Part shown: in pieces, positions 7,605-16,487 of the stretch
Numbering within the stretch: position 1 is the first letter of the stretch
How the letters are laid out: each line of letters begins with the position of its first letter
From: Sebaldella termitidis ATCC 33386
Lineage (GTDB): Bacteria; Fusobacteriota; Fusobacteriia; Fusobacteriales; Leptotrichiaceae
Reading direction: 5' to 3'
Length of the DNA stretch: 64,000 nt
Assembly: GCF_000024405.1 (NCBI RefSeq)
Contig: NC_013517.1
Coordinates: 1,736,001 to 1,800,000, forward strand
Made by a program: the position numbers and the translations under genes
The notes under the pieces: generated by a model
What the model was told of the DNA's origin: nothing
The model's input: only the letters and a program-made list of their open reading frames with translations
The model's database searches: none

Positions 7605-8732
7605 ATGAAAAATACTTTTTTAATAATAGGGGATAATAAGGGAAGAAGAATAAAGACATTTGCCGGCTGCCTTGAGAAGGAAGGAAATTTTCCTTATTTT
7701 ATTCTTGACTGGACAGATTTGCTGGAAAATCCCGGAATTATTGAGGAATTTTTAGAAAAAAGTAATATTGTGAAAATAGAACCCCCTGAAAAAAATACTG
7801 AAATATACAGAAAATTTCTGGAATTCGGAAACGGAGCGGCTCTGCCCGGGGAGGATAAAACAGGGAAGAAAAACAGTGAGATAATAAGAGCTCCGGGAGT
7901 ATGGTTTGACGGAGTAAAAAATGTATTCGGAAAAATGTCGAAAATATTTGATAATTATAAAAATACATATCTTATGTGTGATATAGAAGAGCTTTTGATT
8001 ATGATGGATAAAAAGGCATCATATGAATATCTTTCAGGAGCAGAAAATAGCTTTTTTCTTCCCGAAAGAACAAAAGATTTTCAGAATTATGATGAATTTT
8101 TTGAAACTGTCAAAAATAAAACTGCAAAGTATTTTATAAAACTGAGATGCGGATCAGGCAGTACAGGGGTACTTGCTTATTCATACAATCCAAAGCTGGA
8201 TGAGGAAAAAATATTTACTTCTCTGAATTATTCGGAAGAAAATGGGAGATTGGATTTTTTCAGTACTTACAGGGTAAAAACATATACTGAAAAAAAGGTT
8301 ATAAGAAATATGGTAAACTGGGTTATAGAAAACGGAGCCCATATAGAAAAATGGCTTCCAAAACTTACATATAAAAAATACGGTTTTGATACAAGAGTTT
8401 TTGTAGCGGGAAAAAAGACGGAGTATATGCTGTCAAGACTCAGTACCGGCCCTATTACAAATCTTCATTTGAAAAATATGAGGAAGGAAAGCAGTGAATT
8501 TATGGAGGAAAAGCAGCTGAAACTTCTCAGTGAGGCTTCCGAAGGTGTAATGAGTGTTTTTGAAAAGTCTCTATATGCCGGAATTGATGTTCTGTTGTCG
8601 AATAATATGAAACCTTATATTATTGATGTGAATCCCTTCGGGGATCTGTTTCATAATCTTACTGACTCACCAAGAAATGTGTATTATGCGGAAATAAGAG
8701 AGGCTTTGAAAGAAGCAGCTTTGAAAAGATAA
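7605..8732 (+). CDS. STM4014-family ATP-grasp-like protein
   Basis: A 375-residue protein. A central KYFIKLRCGSGSTGVLAY segment (about residues 178-195) resembles the ATP-grasp nucleotide-binding lid. The late FDTRVFVAGKK and IIDVNPFGD blocks (about 265-275 and 345-353) match the metal-binding end of ATP-grasp ligases. With its position in the operon this supports the STM4014 family. ATP-grasp enzymes join a carboxylate to an amine or thiol through an acyl-phosphate, so the operon probably makes or modifies an amide-containing small molecule or peptide (inference). No good ribosome site is visible; the start ATG follows the upstream stop by four bases, which suggests coupled translation. Confidence 0.75.
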   Translation: MKNTFLIIGDNKGRRIKTFAGCLEKEGNFPYFILDWTDLLENPGIIEEFLEKSNIVKIEPPEKNTEIYRKFLEFGNGAALPGEDKTGKKNSEIIRAPGVWFDGVKNVFGKMSKIFDNYKNTYLMCDIEELLIMMDKKASYEYLSGAENSFFLPERTKDFQNYDEFFETVKNKTAKYFIKLRCGSGSTGVLAYSYNPKLDEEKIFTSLNYSEENGRLDFFSTYRVKTYTEKKVIRNMVNWVIENGAHIEKWLPKLTYKKYGFDTRVFVAGKKTEYMLSRLSTGPITNLHLKNMRKESSEFMEEKQLKLLSEASEGVMSVFEKSLYAGIDVLLSNNMKPYIIDVNPFGDLFHNLTDSPRNVYYAEIREALKEAALKR

Positions 8733-8810
8733 ATTTAATAACTCTGAATCAAAATACAGCTGTATTTATAAAATGCTGTATTTTTGAATATTTAGGAAAA
8801 GAGGATATAA

Positions 8811-9659
8811 ATGCAGGTAAATATGAATGAAATAGTAGGGAAAAGCGATATTCTTTTTCTTACTCTGGACACTCTCAGATATGATGTGGCAGAGCAGGAA
8901 TATCTGGCGGGAAATCTTCCCAATCTTTGTGCTGACAGCGGCTGGGAAAAAAGGCACAGCCCCGGTGATTACACATATTCTTCTCATCATAGTTTTTTTG
9001 CCGGTTTTCTGCCGACGCCGTCTGAATATGTGCCGTTAAATGAAAGAGAATATTTGTTTTCCATGAAAAACAGCATGTTAAAGTATAAGAATCACAGCAA
9101 TATATATTATTTTGACGCTCCGAATATTGTGAAGGCTATGGAGAAAGAAGGGTATAAGACTGTCTGTATAGGCGGGGTAATATTCTTTAATAAAAGTAAT
9201 GAGCTGTGCAGCGTATTGCCTAATATGTTTGCTGAAAGCTACTGGAATCCGAAATTCGGAGTTACCAATCCAAAATCTGTGGAATATCAGGTAAAGCAGG
9301 CTTTAAAGGTTCTGAAAAGTCTTGGGAAAGATGAGAGGATATTTTTATTTTTAAATATATCAGCCATTCACGGACCGAATTATTATTATCTGGAAGAGTA
9401 TAAGAACAAGATGGATGAGTATGATCCCGGAAAAAATGTTCTTGCATCAAAATATGACGGGACAGAAAGTCAGGCTGCTGCTTTAAGATATGTGGATAAA
9501 TGTCTTGAGCCGCTTTTTGAATATATGAGGGAGAGAAATAAAACATTCTGTATAGCACTGTCTGATCACGGGACATGCTATGGAGAAGACGGATTTGAAG
9601 GGCATAATCTTGCACATGAAGTGGTATGGACGGTACCGTATAAACATTTTTTTCTATAA
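8811..9659 (+). CDS. STM4013/SEN3800-family alkaline-phosphatase-superfamily hydrolase
   Basis: A 282-residue protein with the metal-site order of the sulfatase/phosphopentomutase superfamily. These are the TLDTLRYD block (Asp20/Asp25), a threonine in the nucleophile position (Thr55 in DYTYSSHHSFFAGF), and the late ALSDHG block followed by a further His in EGHN. No signal peptide is present, so it acts in the cytoplasm. Cysteine or serine of the formylglycine sulfatase motif (CxPxR) is absent, so phosphoesterase or phosphotransferase chemistry is more likely than sulfatase. It follows the STM4014-like gene after 78 bp that include a small AAAATACAGC/GCTGTATTTT hairpin (about 8751-8785). ATG 8811 is preceded by GAGGA; ATG 8823 is an alternative. 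Confidence 0.78.
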   Translation: MQVNMNEIVGKSDILFLTLDTLRYDVAEQEYLAGNLPNLCADSGWEKRHSPGDYTYSSHHSFFAGFLPTPSEYVPLNEREYLFSMKNSMLKYKNHSNIYYFDAPNIVKAMEKEGYKTVCIGGVIFFNKSNELCSVLPNMFAESYWNPKFGVTNPKSVEYQVKQALKVLKSLGKDERIFLFLNISAIHGPNYYYLEEYKNKMDEYDPGKNVLASKYDGTESQAAALRYVDKCLEPLFEYMRERNKTFCIALSDHGTCYGEDGFEGHNLAHEVVWTVPYKHFFL

Positions 9660-9680
9660 ATATAATCAGGAGGGATAAAG

Positions 9681-10247
9681 ATGGAAAAACTAAAAGAAGC
9701 AGAGAAAATAACAGGGAAAAAACTGAGAAATTTTATGACAGTTGATTTCGGACGTGAGGAGAAGACTGTTCCTGATACGTATTCCACTGTTGTGGAAAAT
9801 AAAAATCTTTATGATTTTTTTGAGGATATAAAATTTGCTTTAGGCGATGATTACACAGTATTTATAGGAACAACAAATTTTCTTGCGCCGATAAATGATA
9901 CTGATATAAAAAAAGGGAAAAGATACTCAGAGCTAGTGATAACAAAGAAAACAACATGGGATAATGTGCTTAGAATGGCAGAATCAGATGCAATAAATTT
10001 TGGTTTTGAGACAGAAGATCTGATAAATAAAATAAAAGAATATGATGAAAAATACGGAATAAGCATTAGTCATGCCGAAACAGACACTGTGGTTCTGGAA
10101 TTCGGAAAACTTCCGGAGGATCTTGTAGAACTGACAAAGGATATATATGAATTCTGCCCTGATATAGTGGATCAGGGAACCGGGGACATAAATTCCATTG
10201 CTGAAAGTCTCGAAGGTACAAGCAGTATATTTTTATGGTGGGATTAG
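9681..10247 (+). CDS. DUF4253-like protein inserted in the radical SAM operon
   Basis: A 188-residue acidic protein with an ideal GGAGGG site before ATG. The C-terminal half has FCPDIVDQG then a final stretch ending in LWWD, as many DUF4253 proteins do. An internal duplication of ELVITKKTTW-like strand and helix may be present. It sits between the STM4013-like and STM4012-like genes, which in the Salmonella arrangement are adjacent, so it is an accessory gain in this lineage. Four bases separate it from the next start. Similar small immunity-type proteins often accompany SUKH proteins, and one occurs at 12971, but no function can be assigned. The family match is only tentative. Confidence 0.6.
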   Translation: MEKLKEAEKITGKKLRNFMTVDFGREEKTVPDTYSTVVENKNLYDFFEDIKFALGDDYTVFIGTTNFLAPINDTDIKKGKRYSELVITKKTTWDNVLRMAESDAINFGFETEDLINKIKEYDEKYGISISHAETDTVVLEFGKLPEDLVELTKDIYEFCPDIVDQGTGDINSIAESLEGTSSIFLWWD

Positions 10248-10250
10248 TTA

Positions 10251-11582
10251 ATGAAAAATATAAATGAGACACAGATAAACCCTTATAACAGCTATATTTA
10301 CTCATTCCCGCATAAAAAATCCTATAGGAATTTTGAAAAGCCTGAAAATCTTGCCGAGCTTTGGAAAAATAAGGATAAAAGCAATATATCGCTGTATATC
10401 CATATTCCTTTTTGTACTAATAAATGCGGTTACTGTAATCTTATGTCTACTACCTGTTTTTCGGCAGGAAGACTGGAACATTATGTAAATAAGCTGATTG
10501 AGGAAATCAAGTCATACGGGGAAACCGGGATATTAGGAGCAGGAAATAATAAAGCAGAATTTTCAAGTGTTATTTTAGGAGGCGGGACTCCTACTGTTCT
10601 GGATACAGGTTTAATGGAAAAGCTTCTTATGTCATTGGAACAATATCTGGATATAGACTTTGAAAATACCTTTTTTTCAATGGAAACTTCGCCAAAAACA
10701 CTTTCAAATGAGTATTTCCTGCTTTTGAAAAAATATTATCTGAACAGATTAAGCATTGGAGTACAAAGTTTTTTTGATAATGAACTGAAAGCGATATACA
10801 GAAATGAGCTAAAACAGAATATAGACAGCGCTTTGAAAATATTGTTTTCTTCAGAAAACAGCATAGAAATCAGAAATCTTGATCTTATTTACGGACTTCC
10901 GGGACAGACAATGAAAAGCTGGGAGGAGTCGCTCTGCAGAGTGATAAGTCATAAACCAGAGGAAATATTTATATATCCCTTATATGTAAGGGAAAAAACC
11001 AGATTATTTGAAAATTATAAGGCAGATCATGATCTGATGGGGAAAATGTATGATAATGCCGTGAGAATTCTCAGCGAAAACGGATATATACAAACCTCCA
11101 TGCGAAATTTTATATCAGAAGGAATGAAAGATAAATTATACCCGGATTATTCCTGTCAGGAAAATAAAATGCTCGGAATAGGATGCGGTGCAAGGTCATA
11201 CATAGGAAATGTACATTATTCAAGGAAGTATGCAGTGGAGGATAAAAATATAAACAGTATAATAGATGATTATCTTAAGGAAGAAAATTTTGCTTTTGCT
11301 GAGTACGGATATAAATTATCAGAAGAAGAACAGAAAATAAAATATATTTTAAAATCAATATTAAAAATAACCGGATTTAATACTGAAGATTACAGAGAAA
11401 AATTTCATACTGAGCCTTTAGAGGAGTTTAGTGAGCTTGAGAAATTGATAAATGAGGGTTATCTGATCAGGGAAGGAAACAGGATTTTTCCTTCGGCAAA
11501 GGGTTTGAAGTATTCTGACTATATAGGGACATTGTTTATAACTGACGGGATAAAGAGAAAAATGGAAGAATTTACGGAGTAA
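10251..11582 (+). CDS. STM4012-family radical SAM protein (HemN-like)
   Basis: A 443-residue protein with the radical SAM cluster motif CTNKCGYC at Cys55/Cys59/Cys62, preceded by the HemN-type YIHIPFC strand. The SAM-binding GGGTPT (about residue 110), the METSP strand and the SIGVQSF block follow. A HemN-like C-terminal domain (KYILKSILKITG) ends the protein. Family knowledge assigns this architecture to the coproporphyrinogen-III-oxidase-like branch. The operon context (STM4012) makes haem synthesis unlikely, and a methyltransferase or anaerobic modification role is more plausible. The ATG is four bases after the DUF4253-like stop; translation appears coupled and the next gene starts three bases after this one. 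Confidence 0.85.
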   Translation: MKNINETQINPYNSYIYSFPHKKSYRNFEKPENLAELWKNKDKSNISLYIHIPFCTNKCGYCNLMSTTCFSAGRLEHYVNKLIEEIKSYGETGILGAGNNKAEFSSVILGGGTPTVLDTGLMEKLLMSLEQYLDIDFENTFFSMETSPKTLSNEYFLLLKKYYLNRLSIGVQSFFDNELKAIYRNELKQNIDSALKILFSSENSIEIRNLDLIYGLPGQTMKSWEESLCRVISHKPEEIFIYPLYVREKTRLFENYKADHDLMGKMYDNAVRILSENGYIQTSMRNFISEGMKDKLYPDYSCQENKMLGIGCGARSYIGNVHYSRKYAVEDKNINSIIDDYLKEENFAFAEYGYKLSEEEQKIKYILKSILKITGFNTEDYREKFHTEPLEEFSELEKLINEGYLIREGNRIFPSAKGLKYSDYIGTLFITDGIKRKMEEFTE

Positions 11583-11584
11583 TT

Positions 11585-12436
11585 ATGGAATATACAATTT
11601 ATTACAGAAATTATTTAAGATACTGTAATTATAAATGCACTTACTGTCCTTTTTCAAAATATAAATTAAATAATAATGATCTGGAAAAGGATAAGATATA
11701 CTTTAGAAAATTTACCGATTTTTTGAAAAAAAGTACGGATAAATTTAGAATTTTTATTGCACCTAGAGGAGAAGTACTGAATTTCGATTATTATAAATCA
11801 GGAATTCTGATGTTGGCAAATCTGGATAATATCATGGAAATTGTAGTTCAGACTAATTTAAGTGGGGAGCTGAAATGGCTGGAAAATGTTAATAAAGATA
11901 AGGTTATATTATGGACGACATATCATCCCGATGAAACCGGACTTGAAGATTTTTATAAGAATATAGAGTTTCTTGACAGGGAAAATATAAAATTTTCTGT
12001 GGGGACAGTGGGTGTTCATGAAAATTTTGATATGATTTTCAGATTAAAAGAAAAAATGAAGCTTTTGAAAAATACAAGTCCTTATTTATGGATTAATGCT
12101 TATAAGGATGAGAAAAATTATTATTCTGAAAGAGATATAAAATTATTAACAGAAGCAGATCCGTTTTTTGAAATAAATCTGAAAAATTACATATCTGGAG
12201 GGTGTGAATGTAGAACCGGTGAAAATGTATTCTGGATGGAATATAACGGAATAATACATAGATGCTGGCAGGACAGGAAAAATCTGGGGAACATATTTAA
12301 GGAAAATATTAAAGATATGAAGGTCAGTGACGGATGCCGTTATTCCAGATGCACATGTTATATTGGGTATACTAATATGAAAGAACTGAATTTAGGAATG
12401 ATATATAAAAAGAGCCTGCTTGGACGAATGATATAG
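11585..12436 (+). CDS. STM4011-family radical SAM protein
   Basis: A 283-residue protein with the cluster motif CNYKCTYC at Cys14/Cys18/Cys21, very near the N-terminus. It has an IAPRGE strand and a C-terminal cysteine-rich region (CECRTG, HRCWQD, CRYSRCTC) reminiscent of SPASM/Twitch auxiliary iron-sulfur sites. The small size and tail cysteines fit the STM4011 family, which always accompanies STM4012. Together they give the operon two distinct radical SAM chemistries. The gene starts three bases after the preceding stop and is followed within one base by a strong terminator, so it closes the operon. Confidence 0.85.
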   Translation: MEYTIYYRNYLRYCNYKCTYCPFSKYKLNNNDLEKDKIYFRKFTDFLKKSTDKFRIFIAPRGEVLNFDYYKSGILMLANLDNIMEIVVQTNLSGELKWLENVNKDKVILWTTYHPDETGLEDFYKNIEFLDRENIKFSVGTVGVHENFDMIFRLKEKMKLLKNTSPYLWINAYKDEKNYYSERDIKLLTEADPFFEINLKNYISGGCECRTGENVFWMEYNGIIHRCWQDRKNLGNIFKENIKDMKVSDGCRYSRCTCYIGYTNMKELNLGMIYKKSLLGRMI

Positions 12437-12471
12437 GGAAGCACAATAAATGCACAGCTGCTTCCTTTTTT
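12437..12471 (+). terminator. Intrinsic terminator closing the STM4015-STM4011 operon
   Basis: GGAAGCA (12437-12443) pairs with TGCTTCC (12459-12465), followed directly by six T. It begins right after the stop codon of the last radical SAM gene. Confidence 0.85.
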
Positions 12472-12548
12472 CCTCGCAGAGTACTAAAATATTCCGGATT
12501 ATTTAATAAAATGAATCGGATAATATACAAGATTTTTTGGGAGGAATG

Positions 12549-12947
12549 ATGAGGAAAATTATTTTTCTGATATTTTTATGCTTATTTTTGGCTGTTAATG
12601 CAGATACTGAAAATGTAAAATTTATGGATAATATTAAGGAAGAAGCGAAAAAACTCGGAGCCGGTGAGATAAAAAGGTGTAAAATGATGCCTGAAAAAGA
12701 AAGGCAGCTATGGGCTGCGAACTATACAGGAAGAGCTGAGGAGTTGAATTCTGTGATAAAAATATTGGGTGAGGATGTAAAAAAAGCATATGAAGCAAAA
12801 AATAATTTTGCAGCCGAGGAAGGGAAAAAAACAATAGACCTTTTGATAAGAAGGACAGCTGTATATCTTTATTTTAACGGGATATACAGAGATAACTGCA
12901 ATTCTGGAGAAATAGACGAGCTGTTTGATAATATGTTTTTTGAATAA
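12549..12947 (+). CDS. Small secreted protein of unknown function
   Basis: About 132 residues starting at ATG 12549, four bases after GGGAGG; TTG 12537 and ATG 12546 overlap or abut the ribosome site and are unlikely. A signal peptide covers residues about 1-18 (KKI then hydrophobic, cleaved near VNA). The mature part is helical and charged, with two cysteines (in RCKMM and DNCNSG) that could form a disulfide in the periplasm. No family recognised. It lies after the terminator of the radical SAM operon and 23 bp before the SUKH gene, so the two are probably co-transcribed. Confidence 0.6.
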   Translation: MRKIIFLIFLCLFLAVNADTENVKFMDNIKEEAKKLGAGEIKRCKMMPEKERQLWAANYTGRAEELNSVIKILGEDVKKAYEAKNNFAAEEGKKTIDLLIRRTAVYLYFNGIYRDNCNSGEIDELFDNMFFE

Positions 12948-12970
12948 TAGTTACAAAAGGAGAGAATAAA

Positions 12971-13585
12971 ATGAGTTTAGCAGACAGATATTTTGAAGGA
13001 TTGGAAGAATTGATGACAGATGAGCAGATAGAAAAATTTGAAATAATACCGCCGGCAACAGAAGATGAAATATCAAGGCTGGAAAAATTCTATCCTGACT
13101 GCCCGGAGTCGCTTTTGGACTTATGGAGGATGAAGAGGGGAACATACCATGAAGAAATAGATGATGTATATATTTTGCTTCCTGTTTTGAGTTCTGATGT
13201 AGAGGGCGGGGAATATCCCTATTATCTAAAATCCTGTGTTCAAATATTAGAGGAAGCAGAAAAGAATTACAATAAACAAAGTATAGAGGAAATATACGGA
13301 GAAGACTGGATTAAAGAAAACAGCGAAGATTTTGACAAAAGAATAAAAATGAATATTTCACATAATAAATGGCTGAATTTTGCGGATTGTATAAATAATG
13401 GCGGAACATCACGTCTTTTTATAGACTTTGATCCGAAAGGAAAAGGGGTAAAAGGGCAGATAATACGTTATTTACATGATCCTGACAGTTATATTGTCAT
13501 AGCAAACAGCTTTGATGAATATCTGGAGAACATAATAGGAGAAGAGTATCCTTTTAGTCATATATATGAGGAGTGGGATGATTGA
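12971..13585 (+). CDS. SMI1/KNR4 (SUKH) family protein
   Basis: A 204-residue acidic protein with the SUKH layout. An early helix with PPATEDEISRLEKFYP (about residues 27-42) is followed by the short helix ESLLDLWRMKRG, and the strand pair WLNFADCINNGG / RLFIDFDP / GQIIRYLHDPDS occupies residues 132-175. A final SFDEYLENI helix closes the domain. SUKH proteins are widespread immunity proteins for polymorphic toxins and also occur as housekeeping regulators. No toxin is adjacent here, so it may be an orphan immunity protein. The GGAGA site is eight bases upstream of ATG. Confidence 0.75.
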   Translation: MSLADRYFEGLEELMTDEQIEKFEIIPPATEDEISRLEKFYPDCPESLLDLWRMKRGTYHEEIDDVYILLPVLSSDVEGGEYPYYLKSCVQILEEAEKNYNKQSIEEIYGEDWIKENSEDFDKRIKMNISHNKWLNFADCINNGGTSRLFIDFDPKGKGVKGQIIRYLHDPDSYIVIANSFDEYLENIIGEEYPFSHIYEEWDD

Positions 13586-13649
13586 TCAAATAAAATGATT
13601 TTAAAAATATCTGGAAAAGAAATTTGTCTGGTTTTAAATATAAAATAAC

Positions 13650-13681
13650 GGGTTGTACTAAAAATTGTACAACCCTGTTTA
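13650..13681. terminator. Bidirectional terminator between convergent genes
   Basis: A perfect 9-bp stem, GGGTTGTAC (13650-13658) and GTACAACCC (13667-13675), with T-rich sequence on both sides. It separates the plus-strand SUKH gene from the minus-strand HAD gene. Confidence 0.8.
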
Positions 13682-13705
13682 TATAATGATAAAAAAGAGT
13701 TTCTG

Positions 13706-14359
13706 CTAAATATCAAATAATTCTAAAATTTCATAAGGAGCAGTGAAAATATAGTCGGCATTATTTTCTTCAAATTCTTTTCTATCTCTGAACCCCCATA
13801 AAACTCCTGCCGACCCCATACCAGCATTATGTCCTGTCAGAATATCCGTTTTGGAATCACCGATATAGAGAATTTCATCAGGATTCAGATTCATTAGTTC
13901 TGCGATTTCCAATGCGGAGTCAGGAGCCGGTTTTTTCGGAATATTATTTCTTTCACCAAAAACCCCGAAAAAATCTATGTCAGAAAAAAATTTTTCAACC
14001 AGTTTATTGGTATAATCATTTCTTTTATTTGAATTGATTCCTAGTTTTATATTATTTGCTGTAAGAACTTTTAATACTTCACAAATGCCGTCATAAGGTC
14101 TTGTATCATTCATATAAGATCTGTCATATATTTCAAGAAAGTCCTTTAAAGCCTGCTCCAGTATAATTTCTTCCGTCATTTCGGGAAAGCTTCTTTTTAT
14201 CAAATCCCTGAATCCTTTTCCTATTTTCTTTTTATATTCTTCATAGGTATGGAGCGGCTGGCCGTATTTTTCAAGTGTGCTGTTTACACTGTTTCCTAAA
14301 TCATAAATAGTATCCAGAATTGTGCCGTCAAGATCGAATATTACACCTTTATATTTCAT
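13706..14359 (-). CDS. HAD-superfamily phosphatase (phosphoglycolate phosphatase-like)
   Basis: A 217-residue protein with HAD motif I FDLDGTILDT (residues 8-17; the two aspartates are the nucleophile and acid/base). Motif II is in GINSNKRND and motif III/IV is the KKPAPDS then IGDSKTDI block. The cap helix pattern KIGKGFRDLIKRSFPE is that of the Gph/PGPase subgroup. It lies 104 bp after the PTS EIIC stop on the same strand, so it may dephosphorylate sugar or aldolase products of that pathway (inference), but it could also be a general phosphoglycolate phosphatase. An AGAGAGG site precedes ATG. Confidence 0.85.
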   Translation of the reverse strand: MKYKGVIFDLDGTILDTIYDLGNSVNSTLEKYGQPLHTYEEYKKKIGKGFRDLIKRSFPEMTEEIILEQALKDFLEIYDRSYMNDTRPYDGICEVLKVLTANNIKLGINSNKRNDYTNKLVEKFFSDIDFFGVFGERNNIPKKPAPDSALEIAELMNLNPDEILYIGDSKTDILTGHNAGMGSAGVLWGFRDRKEFEENNADYIFTAPYEILELFDI

Positions 14360-14463
14360 ATTTACCTCTCTTAAATGAATTTAACTGATTAAGTAAGCCG
14401 GACTGCAGTTTATAAATATGAATTATACATTTTTATAAGCTGCCGTCTGCTGTAGATATTAAG

Positions 14464-15495
14464 TTATGCGGCTTCCGGGTCTTCGGTTGGTGCCTTTTTA
14501 AACAGAAGAATTAAAGCTGTGCTTACTGCCGTCCCTGCTGCAAGAGAAAGCAGGAATAACGGAATGTTATTACATAAGAAGATAACAAACATGCCGCCAT
14601 GCGGTGCTTTCAGAGTAAGACCGAAAAGATGTGAGAGAGTAGCACCTACAGCACCTCCAGCCATAAAGCAAGGTATGTATAAGAGCGGACTTCCTGCTGC
14701 AAATGGTATGGCGAATTCACTGATCATGGCAAAGCCGCCTATAATACAACCGGAAGTAGTACCTCTTTCAGCTGTGGTAAAACGTTTTTTGGCAATGAGC
14801 ATTGCAATACCTACTGCAAAAGGCGGAATCATAGAGGCTATAAAATTAGCAGCCATCGGAGCATAATTGCCTGCCTCGAAGGCAGCTATGGCAAAAGCAT
14901 AAGCAGCTTTATTAACAGGTCCTCCAAGATCGAAGGCAAGCATACAGCCCTGAATTATACCAAGTATAATAAGGCTGCTTCCACTCATACTTCCAAGGGT
15001 AGTAACCATAGTTTTATTAAGCCAAGCACAAGGCTGTCCCAGAATATACTGCATCAAAATACCAATGGCAAGAACGCTTATAACCGGTATGATCAAAGTA
15101 GGAAGCAGTGATCTTAACACAATAGGGATAGGTATTTTTTTCAGAGCCTTAACCAGATAACCGGCACATATACCGGCTATAAGTCCGCCGAAAAATCCTG
15201 CACCTATATCATCGGCAAGCATACCGCCGAAAAGTCCTGCAAGAAGAGCAGGCTTGTCTGCTATAGAATAAGCTATATAAGCAGAAAGTATTGGAACCAT
15301 CATGGCAAATGCCTTTTTCCCCCAGAAAAACATATCAGCTACAAATCCCTTACTGTCATAAACATATATTCCGCCCAATGCAAAGGCAACTGCAATAAGA
15401 ATCCCCCCGGCCACGACAAATGGAAGCATATATGATACACCTGTCAGCATGGACTGTTTTAATTCATGAAAAATTTCTTTAACATTATCTTTCAT
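14464..15495 (-). CDS. PTS fructose-family IIC permease
   Basis: A 343-residue polytopic membrane protein. It starts with the amphipathic HELKQSMLTGVSYMLPFVVAGG segment seen in FruA-type IIC domains. GLFGGMLADDIGAGFFGGLIAG and the APHGG substrate-site motif appear later, and the protein ends in a short cytosolic tail. The sugar is unknown; fructose-family members also carry mannose, 2-O-mannosylglycerate and others. It is the fourth gene of a minus-strand operon (aldolase, IIA, IIB, IIC) in which each PTS domain is a separate gene. Confidence 0.88.
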   Translation of the reverse strand: MKDNVKEIFHELKQSMLTGVSYMLPFVVAGGILIAVAFALGGIYVYDSKGFVADMFFWGKKAFAMMVPILSAYIAYSIADKPALLAGLFGGMLADDIGAGFFGGLIAGICAGYLVKALKKIPIPIVLRSLLPTLIIPVISVLAIGILMQYILGQPCAWLNKTMVTTLGSMSGSSLIILGIIQGCMLAFDLGGPVNKAAYAFAIAAFEAGNYAPMAANFIASMIPPFAVGIAMLIAKKRFTTAERGTTSGCIIGGFAMISEFAIPFAAGSPLLYIPCFMAGGAVGATLSHLFGLTLKAPHGGMFVIFLCNNIPLFLLSLAAGTAVSTALILLFKKAPTEDPEAA

Positions 15496-15605
15496 TCATT
15501 TACCCTCTCTTTCTTGTTTAAAAAATACAATTCATTTTATTTATTCAGACTGCAGACGATTTTGCGGTTAAATTTTCAAATTAAATATAAAATTTTAAAT
15601 ATTAA

Positions 15606-15902
15606 CTATTCAAAAATAATATCAGGTTTTTTTATAATTTCATGAGGCGAAAACTTCCTGATTTTTTCTTTTGGAACATTTTCAAAACGTTCAGCTTTAG
15701 TAAGACCTACATCATTTGCCAGAATAACAAGATCTGCTGAATCAATATCTTTTTTTGAGAGCTGGTTTTCTATTCCGAGAGCTCCCTGAATCTCTACTTT
15801 ACAACTGTGTCCTTTTGCTTTGGCAGCTTTTTTAATTGCTTCAGCGGACATATAAGAGTGTGCGATACCTGTGGCACATGATGTAACAGCAATAATTTTC
15901 AT
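15606..15902 (-). CDS. PTS fructose-family IIB protein
   Basis: A 98-residue cytoplasmic phosphocarrier. The active cysteine is Cys9 in the N-terminal VTSCATGIAHS loop, characteristic of the fructose-type IIB domain, and the following helix AEAIKKAAKAKG and the LILANDVGL strand match the family. It accepts phosphate from IIA and hands it to the sugar carried by IIC. 79 bp separate it from the IIA gene and 110 bp from IIC. Confidence 0.9.
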   Translation of the reverse strand: MKIIAVTSCATGIAHSYMSAEAIKKAAKAKGHSCKVEIQGALGIENQLSKKDIDSADLVILANDVGLTKAERFENVPKEKIRKFSPHEIIKKPDIIFE

Positions 15903-15981
15903 AATATACCTCCCTTGGCATAACCGGCAGAATAGTCAGCCGGATTATGCATAAAATTTTAAGTTTTGGAGAATTTCATTT

Positions 15982-16461
15982 TTAATCATCAGTACCTGCA
16001 GTTTCTATTAATGTCATAAGCTCACTGTGATTATTTACCAGATCCAGTGCTTTTACAAATTCGTCGTTTGCCAGAAGACCGGCAAGTTTTGCCAGAATGC
16101 GGAGATGATTGTTAGAAATATCATTTTCCGATATGGCAAGCATAAATATATATCTGACATCACCTTTTTCGTCATAAGATTCATAAGGAAATATATCAGA
16201 ACATCTGCAAAAAGCCATTCCTGGTTTTAGGACTTCTTTACATCTGCCGTGCGGAAGTGCGATAAGATTTCCCATATATGTGGATCCCAGAGTTTCCCGA
16301 TGTTCCAGTGAATGCTTAAATGCACAGGCATCAGAAACAATTCCGGATTTTTCAAATTTTTTGGATAATATATCAAACATTGTTTCTTTGTTTTGAAATG
16401 GTTCATGATTTAGAATAACCAGATTATTCGGAATCACATCTGATAAATTAATTTCTTTCAC
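15982..16461 (-). CDS. PTS IIA protein, fructose/mannitol type
   Basis: A 159-residue protein with the IIA-Fru/Mtl fold. The phosphorylated histidine is His71 in the LIALPHGR motif, preceded by the SLEHRETLGSTYMG block. Downstream it has the FMLAISENDISNNHLRILAKLAGLL pattern typical of the family. It is phosphorylated by HPr and feeds the IIB protein encoded next. It lies 26 bp after the aldolase stop, so it is co-transcribed. Confidence 0.9.
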   Translation of the reverse strand: MKEINLSDVIPNNLVILNHEPFQNKETMFDILSKKFEKSGIVSDACAFKHSLEHRETLGSTYMGNLIALPHGRCKEVLKPGMAFCRCSDIFPYESYDEKGDVRYIFMLAISENDISNNHLRILAKLAGLLANDEFVKALDLVNNHSELMTLIETAGTDD

Positions 16462-16487
16462 AAATGTACATCTCCTTTAAAAATAAG

